DNA of 43,390 bases from Phycisphaerae bacterium. Its GTDB lineage: Bacteria; Planctomycetota; Phycisphaerae; UBA1845. Below, piece by piece: positions 9,471-19,741 of the stretch. The notes beneath the pieces were generated by a model that saw only the letters and a list, made by a program, of their open reading frames with translations, was not told where the DNA came from and did not search any database. Position numbers and translations under genes: made by a program. How positions within the stretch are numbered: position 1 is the stretch's first letter; the number at the start of each line of letters is the position of its first letter. The stretch covers positions 1 through 43,390 of the forward strand of contig JAGVHG010000007.1 in NCBI GenBank assembly GCA_020056715.1, given 5' to 3'.

Positions 9471-10394
9471 GTGATCTCCGGTGCAGTCGGTTCGGCGCTC
9501 GTCATTGTACCGCAGGCGGCCTTGTCCGCCGCGACGGATTCTTCGCGCCTTGTGGCCGCAACCGTGTTTTCGACGCTCGATCAGATAATCATCATTCTAG
9601 CGATTCTGGTGGTATTGTGGACGGCTATCTTCTGGGGACGCAGACGCCGACGAAATCCGCTCCGCAACGCCCCGTTGCGTCCCAACCATCTACGCGAAGA
9701 CTCCATCCTGCTGGCGGTTTGCGTCTACCTGCTCGCGGCAATCGTCATCAGCGGCGTCGTTGGACTGTTCGTCGCCGACCCCAATGAGGCCCGCGCCAGG
9801 CTGATCGCCGGGAACGGGGCGCAACTCTGCGGCATCGTAGCTTGCCTACTCATCGCTGATCGGCGTTTTGAGGGGGGATGGTTCCGCTTCGCGTTCGGGA
9901 ACCCGCCCGCCCGATTGGGTAGGCGTGTGGCGCTGGTTTTCTTCGCATCCATTCTGGCCATTGGGTTGTGTCCGCTGATCGGCGAGGCGACGGTGTGGGT
10001 TATTCTCCACTATTGGCCCTCCTACCAGTTCGACCCTCATCCGACCATCAAAGCACTCCACGACGGATTGCAGCCGCGGTGGGTCGTTGTCGGATTATGG
10101 ATCGGGGCGGTCGCCGTTGCGCCGATCGCGGAAGAGTTCTTCTTCCGTGGACTGCTGCAAACGTTCCTGGCCGGCATCGCACGGAATCGCTGGCTGGCGA
10201 TTGGGTTGACCGCCATCGCCTTCGGCATCGTTCACCTCTCGCTGCCGCACTCCGTCGTGGCCATGACGGCGTTTGGCGTGTTGCTCGGTTATGCTTACGA
10301 AAGGACCGGGTCGCTCGTCGCGCCTATCATGATTCACGCCGTATTCAACCTAAAAACCCTGATTTGGGACGCCTTCGTTATGGTTACGCCATGA
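9471..10394 (+). CDS. CPBP family intramembrane glutamic endopeptidase
   Basis: Multi-pass membrane protease of the Abi/CAAX (CPBP) family, 307 residues with about eight hydrophobic segments. The three catalytic motifs are present: E221-E222-x3-R226 in 'EEFFFRG', H255 in 'FGIVHLSL', and H289/N293 in 'MIHAVFNL'. The substrate is unknown; family members process prenylated proteins, peptides or membrane regulators. The GTG start at 9471 lacks a convincing ribosome site and the N-terminus resembles a signal anchor, so the exact start is uncertain. Spacing of 146 bp from the DUF362 gene allows co-transcription. Confidence 0.9.
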   Translation: MISGAVGSALVIVPQAALSAATDSSRLVAATVFSTLDQIIIILAILVVLWTAIFWGRRRRRNPLRNAPLRPNHLREDSILLAVCVYLLAAIVISGVVGLFVADPNEARARLIAGNGAQLCGIVACLLIADRRFEGGWFRFAFGNPPARLGRRVALVFFASILAIGLCPLIGEATVWVILHYWPSYQFDPHPTIKALHDGLQPRWVVVGLWIGAVAVAPIAEEFFFRGLLQTFLAGIARNRWLAIGLTAIAFGIVHLSLPHSVVAMTAFGVLLGYAYERTGSLVAPIMIHAVFNLKTLIWDAFVMVTP

Positions 10395-10458
10395 TCGTTT
10401 TTTGCGACGAAACATTGACGCTCGGTCGCCATTGAGTACACTAAGTTTTTCTGGATGG

Positions 10459-10541
10459 CCCCTCTCCCCTTGAGGGGAGAGGAAGGGTGAGAAGTGGGAG
10501 CGCGACCGCCCTCACCCCAACCCTCTCCCGGGGGGAGAGGG
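10459..10541. repeat. REP-like double hairpin (CCCCTCTCCCCTTGAGGGGAGAGG family)
   Basis: A first hairpin with stem CCTCTCCCC/GGGGAGAGG (10459-10482) and a second one with arms CCCTCTCCC/GGGAGAGGG (10521-10541) are separated by GGGTGAG...CTCACCC, which also pairs. The element lies between the CPBP protease and the M3 peptidase gene, directly upstream of the latter's ribosome site. A related copy is at 38045-38080. Confidence 0.85.
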
Positions 10542-10564
10542 AAAATTCTCCAAAGGACCAAAGG

Positions 10565-12616
10565 ATGGTTTTTAACATGATCGTCATCAAGATGTTGCCA
10601 GCGTTGGGTCTGCTGTTCGTATTGGGATGCGCCACGGCGCGGTCGGTGGGTCGCAGTTCAACTTCACCCTGGGCGCTGGAGGCCACGCCGCTGGAGCGCT
10701 CCGCCGCGGAATTCAACAACGACGCGGCCGAGCACCTTGCCTGGGCCAAGGCGTACCGCTCGCGGATCGTCGAGGCGGATGGGCCTCGGACGATCGAGAA
10801 CACGCTGGTTCCGTACAATCAGATGATGATGCACCTGGACGCGGCCTCGTCCGAGTCCAATCTCTTCGCCCGCGTCCATCCCGATGCGCAAGTCCGCGCC
10901 GCCGCGGAAGAATCCGAGCGGGCGGTCGCCAAGTACGTCACGGAACTGAATCTCGATCGGCAGTTGTACGAAGCCTTCCGCGATCTGGACGTGTCCCGCG
11001 GCGACGCGGGCACACGGTATGTCGTGGAGAAACGCCTCCGAGACTTTCGTCGTGCGGGTGTGGACAAGAGCGAGGACGTTCGCAAGCGTGTTGCGGCGCT
11101 GAATGAGGAGATGGTCAAGCTTGGGCAGGATTTCGCCAAGAACACGCGCGAAGATGAGCGTGAGATCGTGCTCGATTCGCCGTCCGATCTGGAAGGATTG
11201 CCGCAAGACTGGATCGACAAGCACCGGCCCGGAGCGGACGGCAAGATCAAGGTGAGCACGCGAACGCCGGACTACATCCCCTTCGCCACTTATGCCCACA
11301 ACGCCGCCGCCCGAAGTAAGCTGTATCGTGAATTCAAGGATCGCGGGTACCCAAAGAACGTCGAAGTGCTGCAAGGACTTCTGCGCAAGCGATATGAACT
11401 CGCCCAAACGCTGGGCTACGCGAACTGGGCCGAGTACATCACCGAGGACAAGATGATCGGCACGGCGGGCAACGCGAAGTCGTTCATCGACAAGATCGCG
11501 GAGGCCGGCAAGGCGGCAGTCGAGCGAGACTACAACTTGCTTCTGGAACGCAAACGCAAGGACATTTCCGGTGCGGCGAAGGTCGAGGATTGGGAGAAGA
11601 GTTATTACGAGGAGCTGGTGAAGTCGGAGCAGTATGCGTTCGATTCGCAGTCCCTGCGGCCTTATTTCAACTTTCCCGATGTACAACGCGGATTGTTTGA
11701 TCTGACCGGGAAGCTCTTCGGAGTTACGTATCGGCAAGTCGAAGGGCTGAAACTCTGGCATCCGAGCGTTACCGCGTGGGACATCTACGACAGCTCCAAG
11801 TGCATCGGGCGGTTCTATCTCGATCTATTTCCTCGCGAGAACAAGTACGGACACGCGGCCCAGTTCGACTATCGAACGGGCGTCGGCGGCATCCGACTAC
11901 CGCAGGCCGTGCTGGTGTGTAACTTCCCCAACCCGAACGAGAGCACCGATGGCGTCGCTTTAATGGAACATAGCGAGGTCGTCACCTTCTTCCATGAATT
12001 CGGCCATTTGCTGCACGCCCTCTTCGCCGGACGGCAGCCGTGGATCGGTAACAGCGGGATTAGCACGGAGTGGGATTTCGTCGAGGCCCCGTCGCAGATT
12101 CTCGAAGAGTGGTGCTACAACCTTGATTCGCTCCGCGTTTTCGCCAAGCACCACCAGACCGGTGAGCCGATACCCGCGGAGTTGGTTACGAAACTGCGAA
12201 GAGCACGTGATTTCGGCAAGGGACTGTACGCGGCTCACCAGATGTTCTACGCGGCGGTGTCGCTTAACTACTACAACCGCAGTCCCGAAGGCTTGGACAC
12301 CACCAAGCTATTGATGGAGCTTCAGGAAAAGTACAGCCCGTTCGATTACGTCGAGGGCACCCATTTTCAATGCAGCTTCGGCCACCTCGACGGTTACTCG
12401 GCCATCTACTACACCTACATGTGGTCGTTGGTGATCGCCAAGGATCTGCTGAGCAAGTTCGAGCAGGACGGGATGTTGAATGCCAAAACCGCCCGCCAAT
12501 ACCGCGAGACGATCCTCGAACCCGGCGGCTCCAAGAAGGCGACCGAACTGGTCCAGGACTTCCTTGGCCGACCATACTCCTTTGAGGCGTTCGAGAAATG
12601 GTTGAATCGTTCCTAG
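10565..12616 (+). CDS. M3 family zinc metallopeptidase, lipoprotein (oligopeptidase-like)
   Basis: 684-residue M3 peptidase with the zinc-binding HExxH motif H477-E478-F-G-H481 in 'FHEFGHLLHALFAG'; the third ligand glutamate is expected in the following 'TEWDFVEAPSQ' helix. The fold matches thimet oligopeptidase/Dcp-type enzymes, which cut short peptides. The N-terminus 'MVFNMIVIKMLPALGLLFVLGC' is a lipoprotein signal with lipobox VLGC, so the enzyme is probably anchored outside the cytoplasm, unlike cytosolic oligopeptidase A. ATG 10565 has AAAGGA at 7-nt spacing; the longer frame from 10487 is encoded by the repeat element and is rejected. It ends 15 bp before miaB. Confidence 0.93.
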   Translation: MVFNMIVIKMLPALGLLFVLGCATARSVGRSSTSPWALEATPLERSAAEFNNDAAEHLAWAKAYRSRIVEADGPRTIENTLVPYNQMMMHLDAASSESNLFARVHPDAQVRAAAEESERAVAKYVTELNLDRQLYEAFRDLDVSRGDAGTRYVVEKRLRDFRRAGVDKSEDVRKRVAALNEEMVKLGQDFAKNTREDEREIVLDSPSDLEGLPQDWIDKHRPGADGKIKVSTRTPDYIPFATYAHNAAARSKLYREFKDRGYPKNVEVLQGLLRKRYELAQTLGYANWAEYITEDKMIGTAGNAKSFIDKIAEAGKAAVERDYNLLLERKRKDISGAAKVEDWEKSYYEELVKSEQYAFDSQSLRPYFNFPDVQRGLFDLTGKLFGVTYRQVEGLKLWHPSVTAWDIYDSSKCIGRFYLDLFPRENKYGHAAQFDYRTGVGGIRLPQAVLVCNFPNPNESTDGVALMEHSEVVTFFHEFGHLLHALFAGRQPWIGNSGISTEWDFVEAPSQILEEWCYNLDSLRVFAKHHQTGEPIPAELVTKLRRARDFGKGLYAAHQMFYAAVSLNYYNRSPEGLDTTKLLMELQEKYSPFDYVEGTHFQCSFGHLDGYSAIYYTYMWSLVIAKDLLSKFEQDGMLNAKTARQYRETILEPGGSKKATELVQDFLGRPYSFEAFEKWLNRS

Positions 12617-12631
12617 GGGGGATAGCGGGCG

Positions 12632-14140
12632 GTGCAGCAAGATCAGAAAACGGTCTACCTCGAAACGATGGGTTGTCAGATGAACGTGCTCGACAGCGAG
12701 CTAGTTCTTGGGCAACTTCGCGCATTGGGGTACAACCCGATCGAGGATATGGCGCGGGCCGACGTCGTCCTAATCAACACCTGCTCCGTCCGCGAACACG
12801 CGGAACAGAAAGTGCTGTCGCGGCTCGGCGCTTTGAAGAAGCCCAAACAGGCCAAGCGAGACATGGTTATCGGGGTGATCGGCTGTATGGCCGAGCGCGA
12901 CCCGGACGGCATCTTTTCCAAGATGCCCCACGTGGACCTGGTGTGCGGTCCGGGTGAACTGAATAAGGTCCCCGCGCTCATCGAAGATATCCAGGCCGGG
13001 CGTCACCGGGCGATCGCCCTGGCCCAGTCACTCTCGCGAAAGAGCACGCCGCTGCAACGGGCGCTCGAATATGATTCCGTCGAGGCCCTGGACCTCGCCC
13101 GCGAACCGGCCCCGGGAGAAAACGTCCTTCAGTCTTACATTCGCGTGCAACGCGGTTGCGACAAGTTTTGCACGTTCTGCGTGGTGCCGTTCACGCGCGG
13201 CCCGGAGCGTAGCCGTCCGGCATCGCACATCATCGATGAAGCGAAGATGCTGGCCGATCGCGGGGCAAAGGAGATCACCCTCCTGGGTCAAACCGTCAAT
13301 AGCTACGTGAGTCAGGATGATGCCCGGGAGGTTCGTTTCGCCGAGCTGCTGGAACGAGTTAGCGCCGTGCCGGGCATCGAGCGGGTTCGCTTCGTGACCA
13401 ACTATCCGGGCGATTTTACCGACGACATTTTGGCGGTCATGCGGGACATCCCCCAGGTGTGCGAATACCTGCACATTCCGGCCCAAAGCGGCAGCGACGC
13501 AGTGCTCAAACGGATGCGGCGGCAGTACTCTGCTGCGCAATACGTCGAACTGATCGACCGGGCCCGCGAGTACGTGCCGGGGATCGCCATCGCCAGTGAT
13601 TTCATCGTCGGTTTTTGCGGCGAGACCGAGGCGGACCATGAGGCAACGCTGAAGTTGATCGAACGCTGCCGGTTCAAGAACATTTTTGTGTTCAAGTATT
13701 CGCCCCGACCCGGTACGGTCGCCCATAAACGCGAGGCCGACGATGTTGCGGAGGATGTCAAGCGGTGGCGGAACATGGAGCTGCTTTCCCTACAAGAGGG
13801 GATCGCCTCGTCGATCACCCAACGGCTGATAGGATCGACCGTCGAGGTTCTTGTGGAGGGTTTTAGCAAAGCTGCACTGAAGGCCCAGGAGGCGGAACAA
13901 ACTCGCGGCGAAGAAGTCGGATGGCGGCGGTCCGATCAACTCGTCGGCCGGACCCGGACCGACCAGATCGTTGTTTTCCCGGGTCCGCCGGATTCTATCG
14001 GTTCGTTCGCCGCGGTCCGCATCACCGCGGCGACGGCGTTGACTTTGCATGGAACGTTGGTAAAAACCTGCTCCGCGGAGGAGGAAGTCCGGACGGTGCC
14101 GAGTATCGCACGTTCGCTGCCGGTGCTCGGCGGGGTGTGA
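12632..14140 (+). CDS. miaB: tRNA-2-methylthio-N6-dimethylallyladenosine synthase MiaB
   Basis: Radical SAM methylthiotransferase that converts i6A37 of tRNA to ms2i6A37, using two [4Fe-4S] clusters. The N-terminal UPF0004 domain has cysteines C15 ('METMGCQMN' region), C51 ('NTCSVREHAE') and C85 ('IGCMAER') for the auxiliary cluster. The radical SAM triad is C176-x3-C180-x2-C183 in 'RGCDKFCTFC'. A C-terminal TRAM domain ends around residue 485 ('LVGRTRTDQIVVF'). The 502 residues are slightly longer than E. coli MiaB (474). GTG start with AGGGGG upstream. The choice of MiaB over MtaB or RimO rests on the 'ETMGCQMN' and 'QSGSDAVLKRMRRQYSAAQY' motifs. Confidence 0.94.
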   Translation: MQQDQKTVYLETMGCQMNVLDSELVLGQLRALGYNPIEDMARADVVLINTCSVREHAEQKVLSRLGALKKPKQAKRDMVIGVIGCMAERDPDGIFSKMPHVDLVCGPGELNKVPALIEDIQAGRHRAIALAQSLSRKSTPLQRALEYDSVEALDLAREPAPGENVLQSYIRVQRGCDKFCTFCVVPFTRGPERSRPASHIIDEAKMLADRGAKEITLLGQTVNSYVSQDDAREVRFAELLERVSAVPGIERVRFVTNYPGDFTDDILAVMRDIPQVCEYLHIPAQSGSDAVLKRMRRQYSAAQYVELIDRAREYVPGIAIASDFIVGFCGETEADHEATLKLIERCRFKNIFVFKYSPRPGTVAHKREADDVAEDVKRWRNMELLSLQEGIASSITQRLIGSTVEVLVEGFSKAALKAQEAEQTRGEEVGWRRSDQLVGRTRTDQIVVFPGPPDSIGSFAAVRITAATALTLHGTLVKTCSAEEEVRTVPSIARSLPVLGGV

Positions 14141-14184
14141 GGATGCGTTGAATCGCAACGGCGATTGTGTTAGAAAGTCCAAGC

Positions 14185-14529
14185 ATGAACACGACCACGA
14201 AAACGGGAATTGTTCACCAGACGCGGACGGCGGCGGACCTCGACCATCGGCCCAAGAAGCAACCGCCATACCATGTGATCCTGCTCGACGACGACGATCA
14301 CACATACGACTACGTCATTGGAATGCTGCGGAAGCTATTCGGCTGTACGCCCGAGCGGGCGTTTCAGCTTGCGTCCGATGTCGATCATAACAATCGTGTG
14401 GTTCTCGATACGACGACGCTGGAACGGGCGGAGCTGAAACGGGATCAGATCCACACCTTTGGCCGCGACTGGCGCATTCCGCGTTGCCAGGGAAGCATGA
14501 GCGCCACGATCGAACCGGCCCCTGCGTAA
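14185..14529 (+). CDS. clpS: ATP-dependent Clp protease adaptor ClpS
   Basis: Adaptor that binds the ClpA/ClpC N-domain and delivers N-degron substrates. The 114-residue product has the core 'PPYHVILLDDDDHTYDYVIGMLRKLFG', matching the family pattern of D-D-x-H/N-T and Y-V-I-x-x-L. The later part diverges from E. coli ClpS but keeps an 'A...V...G' helix-strand arrangement. ATG 14185 was chosen over TTG 14167, since the family N-terminus is variable and disordered. It follows miaB by 44 bp. No clpA/clpC gene is in the window. Confidence 0.88.
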   Translation: MNTTTKTGIVHQTRTAADLDHRPKKQPPYHVILLDDDDHTYDYVIGMLRKLFGCTPERAFQLASDVDHNNRVVLDTTTLERAELKRDQIHTFGRDWRIPRCQGSMSATIEPAPA

Positions 14530-14600
14530 ACCTCCGCTTAGACGGATGCAGCCCTACCCGCCGACACGTGGGGCGGTGGTACGAGAATCACGGCCGGGAG

Positions 14601-14695
14601 AGAGAGTGGAAAGGAGACCGCAGGAGAGCGGACCGCGTTTTTTTGCTCCCCTCTCTACTTTCTCTGCTCTCCTGCTCTATTCGCCGTAGGCGAAT
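14601..14695. repeat. Purine/pyrimidine-skewed inverted repeat and TCGCC hairpin
   Basis: A purine-rich run (14598-14630) faces a pyrimidine-rich run (14645-14678) across a T7 tract. A perfect 10-bp pair GCAGGAGAGC/GCTCTCCTGC is at 14620-14629 and 14666-14675, and it is followed by hairpin ATTCGCC-GTA-GGCGAAT (14679-14695). It fills the gap between clpS and tRNA-Gly. It may end clpS transcription, but the T-run is inside the loop rather than after the stem. Confidence 0.6.
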
Positions 14696-14760
14696 CGGGA
14701 CGTCGCGGTTTCTTGACGGCGGTTGGCACTGCGGCTACGCTTTGCTTCGCCGTGAACCAC

Positions 14761-14832
14761 GCGGGTGTAGCTCAGTGGTAGAGCGTCACGTTGCCAACGT
14801 GAATGTCGTGGGTTCGAGTCCCATCACCCGCT
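14761..14832 (+). tRNA. tRNA-Gly (anticodon GCC)
   Basis: 72-nt cloverleaf with acceptor pair GCGGGTG/CACCCGC, D-arm region 'TAGCTCAGTGGTAGA', anticodon stem CACGT/ACGTG around loop TGCCAAC-type sequence with anticodon GCC, and T-loop GTTCGAGTC. Discriminator T, CCA not encoded. Together with the TCC isoacceptor at 4.4 kb the window covers two glycine tRNAs. Confidence 0.95.
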
Positions 14833-14886
14833 TGAAGGTTCATCAGCCTGAATACCGAGTCCCTTCCCCCCGGCGCACGATCCACA

Positions 14887-16635
14887 TCACGCCGACGACT
14901 GCAAGGGTGACACTTGATCGAGGAAGCCTTCGAGCTTCCTCGATCGTACGGGATGCTGGAGCTTACGGATGGCCTTGGCCTCTACCTGACGGACTCGCTC
15001 GCGGGTGACTTTGAAGATCTTGCCCACCTCTTCGAGCGTGTAGGTGTACCCATCGCCGATGCCGTAGCGAAGCTTGATGATCTCCCGCTCGCGGTAGGTA
15101 AGGGTCTTGAGCACTTCCTCGACGCGGTCCTTGAGCATCCCCCCGCCGGCCGTGCCCACGGGGGACTCGGCCGTATCGTCCTCGATGAAATCGCCGAAGT
15201 ACGAATCTTCGCTTTCCCCGACCGGACGATCCAGCGAGATGGGGTGACGCGAAATCTTGAGCACGCGGCGGCATTCGCTCACCGGCATCTTCGCCCGCTT
15301 GGCGATTTCTTCGATCGTCGGCTCGCGGCCCATGTCCTGTAAGAGTTCCTTGCTGATGTTCCGCAACCGGCTCATGGTCTCGATCATGTGTACGGGGACG
15401 CGGATGGTCCGCGCGTGGTCGGCGATCGCCCGCGTGATCGCTTGCCGGATCCACCACGTCGCATAGGTGCTGAACTTATAGCCGCGTTTGTACTCGTACT
15501 TATCGACCGCCCGCATGAGACCCGTGTTGCCCTCCTGGATGATGTCCAGGAAGCTCAGGCCGCGGTTGCGGTATTTCTTGGCGATGCTCACCACCAGACG
15601 CAGGTTGCCGCCCGACAGCTTCCGCTTGGCGTCCTCATATTCGGTGAACACGCGATGGATGGAGGTCAGCCGCTCGTTGAGAGCGTCGGACTTCTCCAGG
15701 CAGAGCGACTCGATCCCGGTCAACTCTTCCTGCATCGCGACGACGTCTTCTTCAGGAAGGGTGCGCCGCTTCTGTTGACCCACCAGACGCCGCTCCAGCT
15801 CCGTCATTTTCCGATGCAGCCCGCGCAGCTTCTTCATGAGCGGCTGAATCCGGCTGGTGCGGAGCGACAGTTCCTCCAGCAGTTTGGAAATCTTCCGTCG
15901 GCGCTCGCGCATGTCCGCGGTAAGTTGTCGGCGCGTCGCCCCGGCCAGACGCGCCGCCTGCAACTGTGTCCATTCCTGCTCGTTCAGCTTCATCAACGCA
16001 CGGACGGTGTGCAGGTTTACCGGAATGCATAAGCCGATGCGCGACTTGCCCGCGTGCTCCGACGTGGAAATCTTCATCGTACGGTCGAAGGGCAGGACCC
16101 CGTCGTGAACCTGTTGGAGAATCTCCACCGCCAGTCCCGCGCAGTAGTCGCTTTCCAGCACCTTCTGCCGGAAGGCCATCCGCGTCAGCTCGATCTTCTT
16201 GGCGAGACGGATTTCCTCCTCGCGGGTGAGCAAGGGAATCTCACCCATCTGCGTCAAGTACATCCGAATCGGGTCGTCGATGCGCTTGGCCCCGACCTCT
16301 TCGGTCAGGTCCACGACGTCGACTTCCGCCTCAGGCTCATCCGCTTCCCGTTGCGCCGCTGCTTCCTTCGCGTGGCGAACATCGCGCTTGGACGGTGGGG
16401 CCTTGCGCTTCAGGTCGTAGCGATGGGCGTCGATCTCGTCGAGAGTGTCGATCTGGGCCTCTTCGAGGCGCATCATGATCATCTCGAGCTGCGCAGGGTC
16501 GATCGCGTCGTCGGGAAGGATCGAGTTCATCTCCTCCCAGGTGACGTAGCCGCGCTTATGGCCGCGCTCGAGCAGTTCATCCACGGCATGTTGAATCAGG
16601 TCGACAGGTTGTTCCATCACGTCGCTCATGGTCAC
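14887..16635 (-). CDS. rpoD: RNA polymerase primary sigma factor RpoD
   Basis: Housekeeping sigma-70 of 582 residues. Region 1.1 is at the N-terminus ('[13 protein letters not shown]'). Region 1.2 is '[21 protein letters not shown]'. A long non-conserved region follows, about 200 residues and rich in Arg, Lys and Glu. Region 2 contains '[19 protein letters not shown]' and '[15 protein letters not shown]', and region 4 contains '[14 protein letters not shown]' and '[20 protein letters not shown]'. The GTG start overlaps the dnaG stop by 4 bp, so translation is probably coupled; ATG 16629 is a second possible start. It forms the dnaG-rpoD macromolecular synthesis operon, without rpsU in front. 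Confidence 0.97.
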   Translation of the reverse strand: MTMSDVMEQPVDLIQHAVDELLERGHKRGYVTWEEMNSILPDDAIDPAQLEMIMMRLEEAQIDTLDEIDAHRYDLKRKAPPSKRDVRHAKEAAAQREADEPEAEVDVVDLTEEVGAKRIDDPIRMYLTQMGEIPLLTREEEIRLAKKIELTRMAFRQKVLESDYCAGLAVEILQQVHDGVLPFDRTMKISTSEHAGKSRIGLCIPVNLHTVRALMKLNEQEWTQLQAARLAGATRRQLTADMRERRRKISKLLEELSLRTSRIQPLMKKLRGLHRKMTELERRLVGQQKRRTLPEEDVVAMQEELTGIESLCLEKSDALNERLTSIHRVFTEYEDAKRKLSGGNLRLVVSIAKKYRNRGLSFLDIIQEGNTGLMRAVDKYEYKRGYKFSTYATWWIRQAITRAIADHARTIRVPVHMIETMSRLRNISKELLQDMGREPTIEEIAKRAKMPVSECRRVLKISRHPISLDRPVGESEDSYFGDFIEDDTAESPVGTAGGGMLKDRVEEVLKTLTYREREIIKLRYGIGDGYTYTLEEVGKIFKVTRERVRQVEAKAIRKLQHPVRSRKLEGFLDQVSPLQSSA

Positions 16636-18533
16636 TCCGTTACGGCCTTCGTGTTGATGACTTCCGCTACTCCCAAACCCAAATCGCTCCCGCCCACCGC
16701 GCGACGCACCAGACGGCGCCCCGCGAAACGGCGATGCTCGCTCACGGCGTCGTTGGGCGTGCGGCCCGCGTCACCGTATTCCTGCGACGGGTTTTCCATC
16801 GCAGCGGCGTCGAGCAAACGCCGCCTGCTTGCTTGGGCCGCGCCCCCGCGGACCGTCTCTGCGAGACGCTCCAGGGCGAGCCGCAAGGTTGCCTCGAAAT
16901 TCCCCCTGGCCGCCCCGCGTTCCACCAACTCCGTCACCCGCTGGGCGTCGGCCGGATCGTGGCACCGGGCGAGTACGTCGGCGAGTGAAAGCGGCCCCCC
17001 TTGCCGCCGGGCGTCGAACAATGCCGTCGCGATCCGACGATTCCGTGGGTCGGCGATACGAACCGGGTCAAGCCCCGGATCGACCATGCTCAAGAGGTCC
17101 GGGGTGCTAAGCAGCACCTCCAGGAGGTGCGTCCAGACCGCCTGTTCCTCATCCCGCGGCGCGGCCGATCGCTGGGAAACCGCTCCTTTGTTCTCCGCGG
17201 CCGCATGATCGCCCCGCGACGACCGCGAACCCGACATCAGCCGCGACACCTCGTCACCTTCGATACGCAGCAGGTGTGCGATCTGATTCACGAGGAGGCC
17301 GCGTTGGATCGCATCCACGGCGGCGGTGTTCACGGCGTCCGCGACCACATGCATAAAGTCGAGCACGGCTTCCCGTCGTCGCACATCCGACGAATCGATT
17401 CGAAAACGCTCGAGCGTTTTGAGCCACTTGAATTCTAGCGCCTCAACCGCCCGGTTCAACACGTCCGAGAAGTCTGCGGCGCTCGCCCGACCGAGAAAAT
17501 CGCTCGGATCCTTACCTTCTGGAATGCGCGCCAAACGGACTTTCACGCAACGCGGAAATGCTAAAGCGATGGCACGGTCCGCCGCCGCTTCACCGGCCGC
17601 GTCGGAGTCGAACAAAAGCACTATCTCTTCGCCGAAGCGCCGCAGCAGGTCGACGTGGGCTTCAGTCAGCGCCGTGCCCAGCGTCGCCACCGCCTCCGTA
17701 AAGCCCGCCTGATGGCAGGCCATACAGTCCGTGTAGCCTTCAACGATGATCGCCCGCCGACGCGAGGCGATCGCCTCGCGGGCCAACTCGATCCCGTAAA
17801 GGTTACGGCCTTTGTCGAACAGCGCCGTCTGTCGCGTATTGAGGTATTTAGCCTTGTCGTCGATCAGGGTTCGTCCGCCGAATCCGACCACCCGGCCGGT
17901 CGCGTCGCGGATGGGGAACATCAATCGACTGCGGAAGGTCTCATAAACTCGCCCCGACTCTTCGTCCTTGCGGAGCAGGTCAGCGGCCACGAGCATCGCG
18001 TCGCCAAACCCGGCGCTTACGGCGGCACTTCGCAGCGATAGTCCACCCTCGGCCGCCAGCCCTAACCCAAAGCGCTCGATCGTCGCGTCGGTAAACCCTC
18101 GACCGCGAAGATACTCTCTCGCCGAGCGGCCGACCGACTCCGCAAGCAAGTTCGCGCGGAAGAACTGCAGCGCCCACGCGTTGAGCTTCGCAAGGTCGGT
18201 GCGGCTTGGTTCACCCGGCGCCGTTGAGGAGCGCTGCGTGGTGTCACGAAAGTCGACGCCGGCCCGATCTGCGAGATGCCGCATCGCCTCCATGAAGGAG
18301 ACGTTCTCTCGAAGCTGAACGAACGAAAATACGTCGCCGCCCTTGCCGCATCCGAAACATTTGAACAGTCCGCGCTCGGGACTGACCGTAAACGACGGAG
18401 TTTTCTCGGAGTGGAACGGGCACAGACCGACCCAGCGTACACCGCGACGCTTAAGGGTCACGTGCTCGGCGACGACATCTTGAATGCTAATGCGGTCGAG
18501 GATTTGCCTTTTGACCTGCTCGAAATCGCGCAA
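16632..18533 (-). CDS. dnaG: DNA primase DnaG
   Basis: Replicative primase that synthesises RNA primers at the fork. The N-terminal CHC2 zinc domain uses C38, H41, C59 and C62 ('[12 protein letters not shown]' and '[11 protein letters not shown]'). The catalytic core has '[18 protein letters not shown]', the TOPRIM motif 'VEGYTD' and 'LLFDSDAAG'. The C-terminal helicase-interaction region is divergent. The length of 633 is usual for the family. The start is TTG 18533 with AAGG upstream at good spacing. A near-consensus promoter lies 137 bp upstream at 18670-18698. The gene is first in the operon with rpoD. Confidence 0.97.
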   Translation of the reverse strand: MRDFEQVKRQILDRISIQDVVAEHVTLKRRGVRWVGLCPFHSEKTPSFTVSPERGLFKCFGCGKGGDVFSFVQLRENVSFMEAMRHLADRAGVDFRDTTQRSSTAPGEPSRTDLAKLNAWALQFFRANLLAESVGRSAREYLRGRGFTDATIERFGLGLAAEGGLSLRSAAVSAGFGDAMLVAADLLRKDEESGRVYETFRSRLMFPIRDATGRVVGFGGRTLIDDKAKYLNTRQTALFDKGRNLYGIELAREAIASRRRAIIVEGYTDCMACHQAGFTEAVATLGTALTEAHVDLLRRFGEEIVLLFDSDAAGEAAADRAIALAFPRCVKVRLARIPEGKDPSDFLGRASAADFSDVLNRAVEALEFKWLKTLERFRIDSSDVRRREAVLDFMHVVADAVNTAAVDAIQRGLLVNQIAHLLRIEGDEVSRLMSGSRSSRGDHAAAENKGAVSQRSAAPRDEEQAVWTHLLEVLLSTPDLLSMVDPGLDPVRIADPRNRRIATALFDARRQGGPLSLADVLARCHDPADAQRVTELVERGAARGNFEATLRLALERLAETVRGGAAQASRRRLLDAAAMENPSQEYGDAGRTPNDAVSEHRRFAGRRLVRRAVGGSDLGLGVAEVINTKAVTE

Positions 18534-18669
18534 CCGAATACCTTCCCGTTTGAGGTGGAACGATCACCCCACCATGACTGCACGACCCCAGCCGTTGACC
18601 GAAGACCGGTCTCCCAACCCTGCGAAAACTAAACTACGGTTGTAGAATGGCGACACTCCCAGCATTGAT

Positions 18670-18698
18670 ATTATACACCGAAATTCTCGGACGGTCAA
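18670..18698 (-). promoter_or_regulatory. Strong sigma-70 type promoter for dnaG-rpoD
   Basis: On the minus strand TTGACC (18693-18698) and a perfect TATAAT (18670-18675) are separated by exactly 17 bp. This predicts a start of transcription near 18663 and a leader of about 130 nt before the dnaG TTG. It is the best promoter match I found in the window. Confidence 0.85.
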
Positions 18699-18908
18699 AT
18701 CCGAATCGTTTATCGCGTAAAAACTTGTGAATTGTTCGGTACAAAGGAGCGTTCTTCAACGGGCGGTTAGGTCCGGGAGTGAGCTGAGTTTTGAACGGAT
18801 ATGTGGCTTGTAGGGGGAGGTTATTCGGACCTTAGCGTATTGCCGACCGTATAACAGGGGTTGGCTACGGGTCGTATGGCGGGGTCAGAAATTTTGTAAG
18901 CTAGGGGG

Positions 18909-18937
18909 TTGAATGATCTTGACGCCTTGTCTATACT
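18909..18937 (+). promoter_or_regulatory. Sigma-70 type promoter for the PEP-CTERM gene
   Basis: TTGAAT (18909-18914) and TATACT (18932-18937) with a 17-bp spacer, giving a leader of about 124 nt before the ATG at 19068. The region between the dnaG promoter and this promoter (18700-18905) shows no gene or clear repeat. Confidence 0.7.
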
Positions 18938-19067
18938 GACACATGCGTGTATGAGTGGCGAAAAGAGAGCGGTATCTTCGGGGATCCGTTTTGAGGTTGC
19001 CGTGTTTTTACCGAAGGGTTTCGCGCCGTAGCGATTTCAGTGTTTTGGATTCGGGGAGGTAGGAAGA

Positions 19068-19694
19068 ATGAAACGACTTAGCATTTTGGCTTTGTGTCTA
19101 GGGGTGTTCGCAGTGCAGGCCGCGTCTGCACGGGCGGATATTCCTTTTAGCTTCACGGCCGTTAGTGCCACGCCCGCGATTCCAGACGAGGATATCGCCG
19201 TGTTTCCGCTGACGATGAGTCCCGCGTATAGCGATATTCTGCCTGCACCTCCGTATCCGATGCCGGTCATCACGTCACTGGAGTTGGTGTTGACCGGTTT
19301 GAACCACACCGAAGCCGGCGATCTGGATATCTATCTGATCGACCCGTTCGGCAAGACGTTGAAAATCATGACTGATCTGGGTGTCGGAACGCCGATCCAA
19401 GCGAACCTGATCTTCAACGACTCCGCCGCCGCCATACCCCCAGCGATTGGGCCGATTCTTACCGGCACTTATCTTCCGGAAGACACGAACCCATTGCCCG
19501 GCGACGGGTTCTCAAAGTTCCTCAACGGCCCAGGCGGGACCGATGCGTGGATTCTGGTGATCATCGATGATTCACCCGGGAACGTAGGCAGTTTGGATTC
19601 GTTCACGCTTCGTGGTACAGCAGTTCCCGAGCCGGTTACGCTGTCGCTACTTGCCCTCGGTGCATTGACGCTCCTGCGTCGTCGCCGTGCGTAG
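19068..19694 (+). CDS. Secreted PEP-CTERM protein with proprotein-convertase P-like domain
   Basis: 208 residues. The N-terminal signal peptide is 'MKRLSILALCLGVFAVQAASARA'. The middle region ('ITSLELVLTGLNHTEAGDLDIYLIDPFG' through 'GTDAWILVIIDDSPGNVGSLDSFTLRG') resembles the beta-sandwich P-domain seen after subtilisin-like proteases. The C-terminus 'VPEPVTLSLLALGALTLLRRRRA' is a PEP-CTERM sorting signal: PEP motif, membrane helix, basic tail. Such proteins are processed by an exosortase and exported. ATG 19068 has AGGAAGA just upstream. It is a single-gene unit with its own promoter and terminator. Confidence 0.9.
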   Translation: MKRLSILALCLGVFAVQAASARADIPFSFTAVSATPAIPDEDIAVFPLTMSPAYSDILPAPPYPMPVITSLELVLTGLNHTEAGDLDIYLIDPFGKTLKIMTDLGVGTPIQANLIFNDSAAAIPPAIGPILTGTYLPEDTNPLPGDGFSKFLNGPGGTDAWILVIIDDSPGNVGSLDSFTLRGTAVPEPVTLSLLALGALTLLRRRRA

Positions 19695-19741
19695 TCGTCG
19701 TTTGGCGGGATGCCCAATCCCAGAAAAATAAGCTCCTCCTT

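Noticed and set aside
10664-11761. 365-residue minus-strand frame
   Set aside because: Shadow of the M3 peptidase gene; a composition artefact of GC-rich codon use.
16054-17208. 384-residue plus-strand frame across the rpoD-dnaG junction
   Set aside because: Antisense to two well-supported genes, with no ribosome site or family features.
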